Positions 17,034 to 24,903 of a DNA stretch of 64,000 bases are shown one piece after another. The notes under the pieces were generated by a model. The model was given only the letters and a program-made list of their open reading frames with translations. It ran no database searches and had not been told where the DNA came from. Position numbers and translations under genes: made by a program. Positions within the stretch are counted from its first letter, which is position 1. The number at the start of each line of letters is the position of its first letter. The stretch spans positions 1 to 64,000 of the forward strand of contig JAJZBV010000012.1 in NCBI GenBank assembly GCA_021851785.1. Direction: 5' to 3'. Origin of the DNA: Pseudomonadota bacterium. GTDB lineage: Bacteria > Pseudomonadota > Alphaproteobacteria > Acetobacterales > Acetobacteraceae.

Positions 17034-17504
17034 TCATCCCCTTTCCCGCGGCGGCGGGCGGAGCAGGCGCAGCGTCGCGAGCAGGAAGCCGCTCGCGAAT
17101 CCGAGCCAGGCCAGGGCCTGAAACGGCCAGAGCGGCAGGTTGAGATCATAGCTCGCCTCGCCGCTCGTCTTCGTATCCAGGGCCTTCATCGCCATGGTCA
17201 CCGCGAGCGCCGCCATCGCCAGCGCCAGAACGATATCATCGAATCGCGCCAGCCCCCGCCGCGCCCGCTCCGGCACGGCGTTCCACAGGAGATCGACGGT
17301 GATGTGCTCGCCGCGATAGCCGGTGACGGCGATGCCCCAGAAAATCAGGATGCCGAGCAGATTGCGCCCGAGATCGTAGCTGTCCGGGATCGACCAGTTG
17401 AACACATAGCGCAGCACCACCGAGACGAAGGTGAGCGCGGTGACCAGGGCGAGCAGCCCGCCTGCCGCCCGCTCGATCGCGCCGATCAGGCGAAAGGAGC
17501 CCAT
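17034..17504 (-). CDS. dctQ: TRAP transporter small permease (DctQ)
   Basis: A 156-residue, four-helix membrane subunit. Visible are the first helix (AAGGLLALVTALTFVSVVLRYVFN), the DctQ-like LGRNLLGILIFWGIAVTGYRGEHITVDLL, and a basic C-terminal tail. It bridges substrate-binding protein and channel subunit. The start MGSFRLIGAIERAAGG lies 8 bp after the dctP stop; the longer ORF-track start overlaps dctP antisense-like sequence and is rejected. A dispersed repeat separates it from dctM. Confidence 0.9.
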   Translation of the reverse strand: MGSFRLIGAIERAAGGLLALVTALTFVSVVLRYVFNWSIPDSYDLGRNLLGILIFWGIAVTGYRGEHITVDLLWNAVPERARRGLARFDDIVLALAMAALAVTMAMKALDTKTSGEASYDLNLPLWPFQALAWLGFASGFLLATLRLLRPPPRERG

Positions 17505-17512
17505 CGCCGCGC

Positions 17513-18565
17513 TCAGTATTGCGCGTGATGGTCGGTGAGGCTGGCGGCGAAGGTCTTGGCGATGGCGTCCGGGTCGCCGCCGGCGCGCTTGACCGCGGCC
17601 GCCCAATCCTGATGCAGTGGCGCCGCCGCGTCGCGCCACGCCTTGAGCTGCTCGGGGGTGAGGGTGAGGAGGGTCTGCCCCGGCTCGGCGGCGACCTTGG
17701 CACGGCCGGCGGCCTCGAAATCGGCCCAGGGGCTGGCGAACCGCACCGCCCATTCGGCGTTGCAATGGGCGTCGATCACCGCCTTCTGGTCCGCCGCCAG
17801 CCCGTCATAGCGCGTCTTGTTGAGCACCCAGACGAAGGTGGTGACGTAGACATTGGCGTCGATATGGAATTTTACCACCTTGTCGATGCCGAACAGCACC
17901 AGCGAGCCCCAGGGGAAGAAAATCCCGTCGGCGACGCGGCGCTCCAGCAGGTCACGCGCCGCCGGTGCCGAGGCCTGGACGTTGGTGCCACCCAGCAAAG
18001 TGACGAAATTGCCGATCGTCGCATCCGCCGGCCGCAGCTTGAGGCCGCGTATATCCGCCGGCATGAGAACCTGCCGGCGGGTGTGCAGCGTGCCCGGATC
18101 ATGCATGAAGGCGAAGCAATAATGCACGTCCTTCATCTCGCGCGCGGCATAGGCGCGATACCAGTCATCGAGGGCGGCGGTGCCGGTTTTCGCGTCGTGG
18201 TACTGAAACGGCAGATCACTCAGCGCGAGAATCGGAAACCGCCCGGGCTGATAGCCGGGATTGACGAAACTCGCATCGGCGATGCCGTCGCGCGCCATGT
18301 CGTAATGGTCGAACGCCTTGCCGAGCTGTTCGGCGGGAAAGATCACCGCGGTCAGCGAGCCATGCGAATCGGCCTTGAGTGACGCCGCCCATTCCTCCAC
18401 CGATTTTTGCAGCGGATGCGCCGGCGGCAGCCAGTGCGAGAGTTTCAGCTCGACCGTCTGATCCTCGGCCCGAGCCAGCGCGGGGATGGCGAGAGCGGCC
18501 AGGACCACCCCCGCAACCATGCCAAAAACCCGGCGCGGGCGAGATATGTTCCTCATATTGTTCAT
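17513..18565 (-). CDS. dctP: TRAP transporter substrate-binding protein (DctP family)
   Basis: A 350-residue periplasmic receptor. The signal peptide RRVFGMVAGVVLAALAIPALARA ends before EDQTVELKLSHWLPP. DctP-family features include GRFPILALSDLPF, the conserved Arg region of DIRGLKLRPADATI, and the C-terminal LTPEQLKAWRDA. Substrates of this family are usually organic acids; the exact ligand is not evident. The start MNNMRNISRP follows GGGGGAAAG; MRNISRP three codons later is an alternative. It is first in the dctPQM operon with a candidate promoter just upstream. Confidence 0.93.
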   Translation of the reverse strand: MNNMRNISRPRRVFGMVAGVVLAALAIPALARAEDQTVELKLSHWLPPAHPLQKSVEEWAASLKADSHGSLTAVIFPAEQLGKAFDHYDMARDGIADASFVNPGYQPGRFPILALSDLPFQYHDAKTGTAALDDWYRAYAAREMKDVHYCFAFMHDPGTLHTRRQVLMPADIRGLKLRPADATIGNFVTLLGGTNVQASAPAARDLLERRVADGIFFPWGSLVLFGIDKVVKFHIDANVYVTTFVWVLNKTRYDGLAADQKAVIDAHCNAEWAVRFASPWADFEAAGRAKVAAEPGQTLLTLTPEQLKAWRDAAAPLHQDWAAAVKRAGGDPDAIAKTFAASLTDHHAQY

Positions 18566-18608
18566 TTTTCTTTCCCCCGGCGGCACGAGAGGGCGCCACT
18601 TGATGGTT

Positions 18609-18636
18609 ATTATTCATATATACCGGCGCCGTTCAA
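18609..18636 (-). promoter_or_regulatory. Candidate promoter of dctPQM
   Basis: TTGAAC, a 16-bp spacer, then AATAAT on the minus strand in an AT-rich patch (TATATATGAATAAT) about 45 bp upstream of the dctP start. It lies between the trmB stop and dctP, so the transporter can be expressed apart from trmB. Confidence 0.4.
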
Positions 18637-18648
18637 TCGGGCGCGCCG

Positions 18649-19455
18649 TCAAACCCGCCGCAGCGACCAGTAAAGCGGTGTCCGTCCGGCTTTGAGCGCC
18701 TTCGCCTCATAGCGCGTCGGCGCCCAATCCGGCGGGCGCATCGTCATGGGCGCGGCGGGCGCGAAAAACCGCTGCGCGGCCAGGGTTTCGGCGACCCAGG
18801 CCTGATAGGTCGGATCATCGGTCGCGATCCGCCACTCGCCGCCGGGGCAGAGCGCGCCGGCGATGAGCGGCAGGTTCTCGGGATGCACGAAGCGGCGCTT
18901 GGCGTGGCGCGCTTTCGGCCACGGGTCGGGGAACAGCAGAAACACGCGCGCGAGGGACGCTTCCGGCACGGCGCGCAGCACGATCCGCGCGTCGCCATCC
19001 CAAAGCCGGAGATGGGGCGGCAAGGGCGCGCCGGCCTCCCCGCCTTCCGGCACCAGCCGGCCGAGCAGCGAGGCGATGCCGTTGGCATAGACCTCGCACG
19101 CGATCAAAGCGACCTCGGGATGGGCGGCGATTTCGGCGAGCGCGTGCTCCCCGCCGCCAAAGCCGATCTCGAGCGCGACCGAGGCGAACCCGCCAAGCCC
19201 GGCGAGCGGATCAGCGGGGTCGAGGCGAAGGCGCGGCAGGGTTTCGGCCAAAAGCCGCGCCTGGCGCGGGCGCAAGGCGTGGCCGTGCTGGCGGCCATAG
19301 AGCCGCTCCGGCGGCTTCTTGACCTTGCTTGCGCCGGGAGCTTCCGGAATCAGCCCCTCAACGACCGAAAGCCGCGCGCAGCGCGGGGACGAGATCGGTC
19401 CGCTCCCAAGTGAAGGTGCCGAGTTCGGGATCGGGCTCGCGGCCGAAATGGCCAT
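18649..19455 (-). CDS. trmB: tRNA (guanine-N7-)-methyltransferase, start uncertain
   Basis: SAM-dependent methylation of G46 in tRNA. Visible are [15 protein letters not shown] near the family N-terminus, the SAM loop [17 protein letters not shown], and the catalytic-region motif [20 protein letters not shown]. The C-terminal [10 protein letters not shown] is also typical. The start is a problem: between the metK stop (19358) and the conserved RLYGR there is no in-frame ATG, GTG or TTG. The first ATG upstream is at 19455, inside metK, giving 268 residues against about 225-240 usual. Either trmB overlaps metK by ~98 bp or a non-standard start (ATT/CTG near 19350) is used. Confidence 0.85.
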   Translation of the reverse strand: MAISAASPIPNSAPSLGSGPISSPRCARLSVVEGLIPEAPGASKVKKPPERLYGRQHGHALRPRQARLLAETLPRLRLDPADPLAGLGGFASVALEIGFGGGEHALAEIAAHPEVALIACEVYANGIASLLGRLVPEGGEAGAPLPPHLRLWDGDARIVLRAVPEASLARVFLLFPDPWPKARHAKRRFVHPENLPLIAGALCPGGEWRIATDDPTYQAWVAETLAAQRFFAPAAPMTMRPPDWAPTRYEAKALKAGRTPLYWSLRRV

Positions 19456-20545
19456 AGGCCGAGGTCGGCACATAGATCGGGCGATTGAGATGGAGATGCT
19501 CGCGAATGCCGCGCGGCGAGAGGTTGACGAGATCGCGCAGCACCCGCTCCAGCCGGATTTCATCCACGTCGCGCCCGGTGCCGTGCAGATCGACATAGAC
19601 CGAAAGCGGATGCGAAACCCCGATCGCGTAGCTGATCTGGATCGTGCAGCTCTCGGCGAGCCCGGCGGCGACGACGTTTTTCGCGAGATAGCGGCAGGCA
19701 TAGGCGGCGGAGCGATCGACCTTGGTCGGATCCTTGCCACTGAAGGCGCCGCCGCCATGCGGCGCCGCCCCACCATAGGTATCGACGATGATCTTGCGCC
19801 CGGTCAGGCCGCAATCCCCGTCCGGGCCGCCGATGACGAATTTCCCCGTCGGGTTCACGTAAAACTGCGCCTCCGGGCACATCCAGCCGGCGGGCAGGCT
19901 GCTTTCGACGATCGGCCACAGCCGGCGCTTGATTTCCTCCCGCTCCAGCTCGGCGACGTGCTGGATGGAAACGACGATGCTGGTCGCCCCGACCGGCTTG
20001 CCATCGACATAGCGCAGCGTCACCTGGCTTTTGGCGTCGGGCAGCAGGCCGGCGGCCGAGAGGTCGCGGGCGCGGCGCAATTCGCTGATCCGGCGCAGGA
20101 TGAGATGGGCATAATAGATCGGCGCCGGCATCAGCGCCTCGGTCTCGCGGCAGGCATAGCCGAACATGATGCCCTGATCGCCGGCGCCTTCATCCTTGTT
20201 GCCGGCGGAATCGACGCCCTGGGCGATGTCCTGGGACTGGGCGTGGAGGTGGCATTCCACCGTGGCGTTGCGCCAACTGAACCCCTCCTGGTCATAGCCG
20301 ATGTCATGCACCGCAAGGCGCGCGAGATGCGCGAGATACTCGGCGGTGATGGTGTCCGGCCCGCGGGTTTCGCCGGCGAGCACGATGCGGTTGGTGGTCA
20401 CCAGGGTTTCGCAGGCGACGCGCGCATAGGGGTCGGCGGCGAGGAAGGCATCGAGCACGGTGTCGCTGATGCGGTCGGCAACCTTGTCGGGGTGCCCCTC
20501 GGAAACCGATTCGGAGGTGAACAGGAAATCGCCCTTATCGCGCAT
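19358..20545 (-). CDS. metK: S-adenosylmethionine synthetase
   Basis: A 395-residue enzyme making SAM from methionine and ATP. Signatures are [20 protein letters not shown] at the N-terminus, [10 protein letters not shown] (here [14 protein letters not shown]) and [19 protein letters not shown] for phosphate binding. Full family length, with AAGAGGA before the ATG. It lies in a same-strand series gor-dapB-metK-trmB and shares its product with TrmB, the next gene. I saw no SAM riboswitch in the 120 bp before it. Confidence 0.97.
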   Translation of the reverse strand: MRDKGDFLFTSESVSEGHPDKVADRISDTVLDAFLAADPYARVACETLVTTNRIVLAGETRGPDTITAEYLAHLARLAVHDIGYDQEGFSWRNATVECHLHAQSQDIAQGVDSAGNKDEGAGDQGIMFGYACRETEALMPAPIYYAHLILRRISELRRARDLSAAGLLPDAKSQVTLRYVDGKPVGATSIVVSIQHVAELEREEIKRRLWPIVESSLPAGWMCPEAQFYVNPTGKFVIGGPDGDCGLTGRKIIVDTYGGAAPHGGGAFSGKDPTKVDRSAAYACRYLAKNVVAAGLAESCTIQISYAIGVSHPLSVYVDLHGTGRDVDEIRLERVLRDLVNLSPRGIREHLHLNRPIYVPTSAYGHFGREPDPELGTFTWERTDLVPALRAAFGR

Positions 20546-20666
20546 GGCGCAATTCGTCCTCTTGTCGCGCAGGGACCGGAGAATGCCGGCGGCCGCGCCG
20601 GCGCAGGCGGCACCGGAGCGGAGGCTGTGTGGCGGAAACCGGCCTTGCGGTCAAGCCATTCCGGGC

Positions 20667-21440
20667 TCAGCCGGCAAGGCCGAGCACGTCGCGCATCGAG
20701 TAGAGGCCAGGCGGCTTGCCCGCCAGCCACAGCGCCGCCCGCAGCGCGCCCTGGGCGAAAATGCGGCGGTCGAAGGCGCGATGGGTCAGCGCGATATGTT
20801 CATGGGCGCCGGCGAAGATCAAACTGTGCTCGCCGACCACCTGGCCGCCACGCAGGGCCGCGAAGCCGATGGCGCCGGGCTTGCGCGCCCCGGTCTGGCC
20901 GTGGCGGCCGCTTTCCATCACCTCGGCGAGTTCGACCCCGCGCCCGGCGGCGACCGCGCGGCCGAGCCCGAGCGCGGTGCCGGACGGCGCATCGACCTTC
21001 TGGCGATGATGCATCTCGACGATTTCGGCGTCATAGCTCTCGGCCGGGAGCGCCGCCGCCATGCGTTCGGCGAGCGCCAGCAACAGTGTGACCCCTGGGG
21101 AAAAATTCGGCGCGGCGCAGACCGGAATGGCCCGCGCCACCTCGGCGATCATGGCTTCATCGGCGGCGAACAGCCCGGTGGTGCCGAGCACCCAGGGGGT
21201 TTTGGCCGCGGCCAAGGCCTCGGCGTGGCCGCCAACGGCGGCGGCATGGGTGAAATCGATCACCACGTCGGAGGCGGCGGCGAGGGCGGCGATATCGGCG
21301 AGGATCGAGACGCCGTCCGGCGGCAACGCGGCCGAGCCGGGGCGGAGCGTGCCGCCGGCGAGCATTCCCGCCATCCGCGCTTCCTCGGCGAGCAAGCGCC
21401 CCATCCGCCCGGCAACCCCGGCAATCCCGATGCGGGCCAT
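20667..21440 (-). CDS. dapB: 4-hydroxy-tetrahydrodipicolinate reductase
   Basis: A 257-residue NAD(P)H-dependent enzyme of the lysine/diaminopimelate pathway. MARIGIAGVAGRMGRLLAEE gives the GxxGxxG nucleotide motif, and VVIDFTHAAAV, EIVEMHHRQKVDAPSGTALGLG the signature with the catalytic His and Lys. The start is MARIG, six codons inside the ORF-track start, after a GGGGGGCG site. It begins 1 bp after the gor stop. Confidence 0.95.
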   Translation of the reverse strand: MARIGIAGVAGRMGRLLAEEARMAGMLAGGTLRPGSAALPPDGVSILADIAALAAASDVVIDFTHAAAVGGHAEALAAAKTPWVLGTTGLFAADEAMIAEVARAIPVCAAPNFSPGVTLLLALAERMAAALPAESYDAEIVEMHHRQKVDAPSGTALGLGRAVAAGRGVELAEVMESGRHGQTGARKPGAIGFAALRGGQVVGEHSLIFAGAHEHIALTHRAFDRRIFAQGALRAALWLAGKPPGLYSMRDVLGLAG

Positions 21441-21441
21441 C

Positions 21442-22806
21442 TCACGCCCCCCCGACACTGCGGGTGATCTGGCGGAGCGTCACGAATTCCTCCGCCGCCG
21501 TCGGGTGGATGCCGATGGTCTGGTCGAACTCCGCCTTGGTCGCGCCAGAGGTCAGGGCAACCGCGATCCCCTGCATGATCTCGGGCGCGTCCTCGCCGAA
21601 CATATGCGCGCCCAGAACCCGCCCGCTGGCGTGATCGACGACCAGCTTGATCAGGGTTTTGCGCGTCCGCCCGCTGATGGTGTGGCGCATCGGGGTGAAG
21701 CGGCTGAGGTAGATATCGGTCTTGCCCCGCGCCGCCGCTTCCTCCTCGGATAATCCAACCGTCGCGAGCGGCGGCGTGCTGAAGACGGCGGTCGCGACGG
21801 CGGCGAAATTCCATGGCCGCGCCTCTCCCGCGAACAGCAGATCGGCGAGCGCGTGCCCCTCGGCGGTCGCGACCGGCGTGAGGTTGAGGCGGTCGGTGAC
21901 ATCGCCGATCGCGTGGATATGCGCGACATTGGTGCGCCATTGCTCGCCGATCACGACCGCGCCGCCGGCGCTGGTCGCAACCCCGGCGCGAGCGAGGCCC
22001 AGCCCCTCGGTATTGGCGCCGCGCCCGGAGGCGAAAAACACGCAATCGGCGGCGATCCGCCGGCCATCGGCGAGCACCGCGACCCGTCCGGCGCCCATCG
22101 CTTCCACTTCGGCGATATTGCTTTCGGGAAAGAGACGCACCCCCTGCGCCACCAGCGCCTCGGCCATCGCCTCGCGCAAATCCCGATCGAAGCCACGGAG
22201 CGGCAGGGGCTGGCGGAACACCAGATCGACCTCGGCGCCGAGACCACGGAAAATCCCCGCGAATTCGACGGCGATATAGCCGCTGCCGAGGATCACCACG
22301 CGATCGGGGCGTTGGTCGAGATAAAACGCATCATCGGAGACGATGCCGAGTGCTGCGCCGGGAATGGCGGGGCGAAGCGGGCGGCCGCCGGTCGCGATGA
22401 CGATCCGCTCGGCGCTCACCACCTGGTCGCCGACCGCGATCCGGTGCGCATCGAGAAACCGGGCATGGGCCTCGAATATTTTTGCCCCGGCGCCATCGAG
22501 CAGGCGGCGATAAATGCCGTTGAGGCGGGCGATCTCGCGGTCTTTCGCCGCGATCAGCGCCGCCCAGTCATGCGCCCCCGGCGCCGCGCCGCGCCAGCCG
22601 AACCCCGCCGCGTCCTCGGCATGGGCACCATATTCGGCCGCCTGGACGAGGATTTTCTTCGGCACACAGCCGATATTGACGCAGGTGCCGCCCCAGAACC
22701 GCCCCTCGGCAACCCCGACCCGCGCGCCATGCGCGGCGGCGATCCGCCCGCAGCGAACCCCCGCGGAGCCGCCGCCAATCACGAACAGATCGAAATCGAA
22801 GGTCAT
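21442..22806 (-). CDS. gor: Glutathione-disulfide reductase
   Basis: A 454-residue FAD flavoprotein reducing glutathione disulfide with NADPH. FAD loop LFVIGGGSAGVRCGRIAA at the N-terminus, redox pair GGTCVNIGCVPKK, NADPH domain VVILGSGYIAVEFAGIFRGLG, and the C-terminal HPTAAEEFVTLR carrying the interface His-Pro and Glu. GGAG lies before the ATG. The upstream intergenic region contains a dispersed repeat, then gabD. Confidence 0.94.
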   Translation of the reverse strand: MTFDFDLFVIGGGSAGVRCGRIAAAHGARVGVAEGRFWGGTCVNIGCVPKKILVQAAEYGAHAEDAAGFGWRGAAPGAHDWAALIAAKDREIARLNGIYRRLLDGAGAKIFEAHARFLDAHRIAVGDQVVSAERIVIATGGRPLRPAIPGAALGIVSDDAFYLDQRPDRVVILGSGYIAVEFAGIFRGLGAEVDLVFRQPLPLRGFDRDLREAMAEALVAQGVRLFPESNIAEVEAMGAGRVAVLADGRRIAADCVFFASGRGANTEGLGLARAGVATSAGGAVVIGEQWRTNVAHIHAIGDVTDRLNLTPVATAEGHALADLLFAGEARPWNFAAVATAVFSTPPLATVGLSEEEAAARGKTDIYLSRFTPMRHTISGRTRKTLIKLVVDHASGRVLGAHMFGEDAPEIMQGIAVALTSGATKAEFDQTIGIHPTAAEEFVTLRQITRSVGGA

Positions 22807-22825
22807 TCAGGTCTCCGTGAGTTAA

Positions 22826-22936
22826 GGCAAAAAAGACTTTCTTCCCGTTTTCTCGGAGCGGGCAGTGCCGCAGGCACTGCCCAACGGATAAAAGTTTTTG
22901 GTTCTTTTTTTCAAAAAAGAACGATTTTTTCTTCCC
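22826..22936. repeat. Dispersed hairpin repeat, copy R2 (complete symmetrical composite)
   Basis: The left arm matches R1 (GCAAAAAAGACTTTCTTCCC), the centre is GC stem GGGCAGTGC/GCACTGCCC (22860-22882), and the right arm is the type B AT palindrome GTTCTTTTTT-AAAAAAGAAC (22901-22922) in opposite orientation. It fills the gap between the gabD stop and the gor ribosome site. Confidence 0.85.
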
Positions 22937-24415
22937 TTACGTCCCGATTCCGCCCAGAGCCAAGTATTTGATTTCGAGGTAATCCTCGATGCCGTATTTG
23001 GAGCCCTCACGGCCGAGGCCGGAGGATTTCATGCCGCCGAACGGCGCGACCTCGGTCGAGATGATGCCCTCATTGATGCCGATGATGCCGTATTCGAGCG
23101 CCTCGGCGACGCGGAAGATGCGCCCGACATCGCGGGCGTAGAAATAGGCGGCGAGGCCGAATTCGGTGTCGTTGGCGAGTTTCACCGCCTCTTCCTCGGT
23201 CTCGAACCGGAACAGCGGCGCGACCGGGCCGAAGGTCTCCTCGCGGAAGATGTCGGCGCCGGCCGAGACGTCGGCGAGGATGGTGGGGGTGAAGAAATTG
23301 CCGCCACGCGGATGGCGCGCGCCCCCGGTGACGATGCGGGCGCCGCGTTTCACGGCATCGGCGATATGCGCCTCGACCTTGGCGACCGCCTCGGCGTTGA
23401 TCAGCGGCCCCTGCGTCACCCCTGGTTCCATGCCGTCCCCGACCCGGAGCGCCTCCACCGCCGCCTTCAGCTTGGCGGCGAAGGCGTCATAGACGCCGCC
23501 CTGTACCAGGAGCCGGTTGGCGCAGACGCAGGTCTGTCCGGCATTGCGGTATTTGCTGGCCATCGCGCCGAGAACCGCGGCGTCGAGATCGGCGTCGTCG
23601 AAGACGATGAACGGCGCGTTGCCGCCCAGTTCCATGCTGGTTTTCTTGATCGTCGGCGCGCATTGCGCGAGCAGCCTCGCGCCGATTTCGGTCGAGCCGG
23701 TGAAGGAGAGCTTGCGCACCAGCGGATTGCTGGTCAGTTCCGCGCCCATCTCGCCGGAAGGCCCGGTGATGACGTTGCAGACCCCGGCCGGCATGCCGGC
23801 GCGCTCGGCGAGGACGGCGATGGCGAGCGCGGAGAACGGCGTCTGGCTCGCCGGGCGGATGACGCCGGTGCAGCCCGCGGCCCAGCCCGGCCCGGCCTTG
23901 CGGGTGATCATCGCTGCGGGAAAATTCCACGGCGTGATTGCGGCGAAGACACCGATCGGCTCCTTTTGCACGATGATCCGCCGTCCCTTGGCGTTTTGCG
24001 GAATGGTGTCGCCATAGACGCGCTTGCCCTCCTCGGCGAACCATTCGATGAAGCTCGCGGCGTAAGCGATCTCGCCCTTCGCTTCGGCCAGAGGCTTCCC
24101 CTGCTCGGCGGTCATGATCACCGCGAGATCGTCGGCGTTGGCGAGCATCAGATCATTGAGCCGGCGCAAAATCGCCGCGCGCTCTTTCGCGGTGAGCGCG
24201 CGCCAGGCGGGATAGGCGGCATAAGCGGCCTCGATCGCGGCCCTGGTCTCGGCCGCGCCCAGCGCCGGCACCTCGCCGATGACCTCGCCATTGGCCGGGT
24301 TGCGCACCGCGACCGTCCGCCCCGAAGCGGCGCCGATCCATTGGCCGCCGACGTAATTCTGCTGCCGGAACAGGCTCGCATCCTTGAGCGACAGGGGGGA
24401 GATGGGGTTGAGCAT
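22937..24415 (-). CDS. gabD: Succinate-semialdehyde dehydrogenase (GabD-like aldehyde dehydrogenase)
   Basis: A 492-residue NAD(P)-dependent aldehyde dehydrogenase. GabD-like features: KEPIGVFAAITPWNFPAAMITRK, catalytic Glu in MELGGNAPFIVFDDADLD, catalytic Cys in NAGQTCVCANRLLVQ, and KSSGLGREGSKYGIEDYLEIK at the end. The cofactor segment reads VIRPASQTP where GabD-type enzymes normally have KPASQTP, so the lysine contacting the coenzyme ribose/phosphate is Arg. AGGAGG precedes the start. Physiological substrate is inferred from similarity only; no other GABA-shunt gene is nearby. Confidence 0.88.
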   Translation of the reverse strand: MLNPISPLSLKDASLFRQQNYVGGQWIGAASGRTVAVRNPANGEVIGEVPALGAAETRAAIEAAYAAYPAWRALTAKERAAILRRLNDLMLANADDLAVIMTAEQGKPLAEAKGEIAYAASFIEWFAEEGKRVYGDTIPQNAKGRRIIVQKEPIGVFAAITPWNFPAAMITRKAGPGWAAGCTGVIRPASQTPFSALAIAVLAERAGMPAGVCNVITGPSGEMGAELTSNPLVRKLSFTGSTEIGARLLAQCAPTIKKTSMELGGNAPFIVFDDADLDAAVLGAMASKYRNAGQTCVCANRLLVQGGVYDAFAAKLKAAVEALRVGDGMEPGVTQGPLINAEAVAKVEAHIADAVKRGARIVTGGARHPRGGNFFTPTILADVSAGADIFREETFGPVAPLFRFETEEEAVKLANDTEFGLAAYFYARDVGRIFRVAEALEYGIIGINEGIISTEVAPFGGMKSSGLGREGSKYGIEDYLEIKYLALGGIGT

Positions 24416-24430
24416 CGCGTTCCTCCTCGC

Positions 24431-24443
24431 AAGAACCGTTCTT
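24431..24443. promoter_or_regulatory. Short palindrome in the gabD/ModE-like divergent region
   Basis: AAGAAC-C-GTTCTT is a perfect 6-bp dyad close to the gabD ribosome site, in the intergenic region shared with a divergent regulator gene. It may be an operator, but is short enough to be chance. Confidence 0.25.
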
Positions 24444-24521
24444 CTTCACATAGACCCGCGCGACGTCACGCGCCAGCGCCGCTCTTTCGCGCACCCGGCG
24501 AGTGTGATTAGATTTGCCGTC

Positions 24522-24896
24522 ATGCCGCGCATCGCTCGCCAGGAAAAACCGCTGCCCGCCAACCGCCTGACCATCCGGGTCGATCTCGCCACGGGGGCGC
24601 GGATCGGGCCGGGCAAGGTCGCGCTGTTGGAGGCGATCGAACGCCACGGCTCGATTTCGGCGGCGGGGCGGGAGTTGCGCATGTCCTATCGCCGCGCCTG
24701 GGATCTGGTGGAGGCGCTGAACAAAGCCCTCGGCACCGCCGTGGTCAGCACCGCGACCGGCGGCGCCGGCGGCGGCGGCGCGACACTGACCGCGACCGGG
24801 GCGGCGGTGGTCGCCGAATACCGCGCGATCGAACGCGAGGCCCTCGCCGCCGCCCTGCCGCGCATCGAGGCGATGCTGCGCCCCCCTCGCGGCTGA
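24522..24896 (+). CDS. ModE-like winged-helix DNA-binding protein
   Basis: A 124-residue protein consisting of the LysR/ModE-type N-terminal winged helix: IGPGKVALLEAIERHGSISAAGRELRM, then SYRRAWDLVEALNKALG and a Gly-rich wing loop (GGAGGGGATLTATG). In ModE the same domain binds DNA under molybdate control, but the molybdate-binding domain is absent here, so it is a ModE N-terminal-only regulator. The start MPRIARQEK is used; the ORF-track start lies 46 codons upstream in the gabD promoter. It diverges from gabD and may regulate it. Confidence 0.8.
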   Translation: MPRIARQEKPLPANRLTIRVDLATGARIGPGKVALLEAIERHGSISAAGRELRMSYRRAWDLVEALNKALGTAVVSTATGGAGGGGATLTATGAAVVAEYRAIEREALAAALPRIEAMLRPPRG

Positions 24897-24903
24897 GGCG
24901 GCG

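Noticed and set aside
20546-20666. Possible SAM riboswitch upstream of metK
   Set aside because: I could not find SAM-II or SAM/SAH-type conserved cores in the 120-bp leader.
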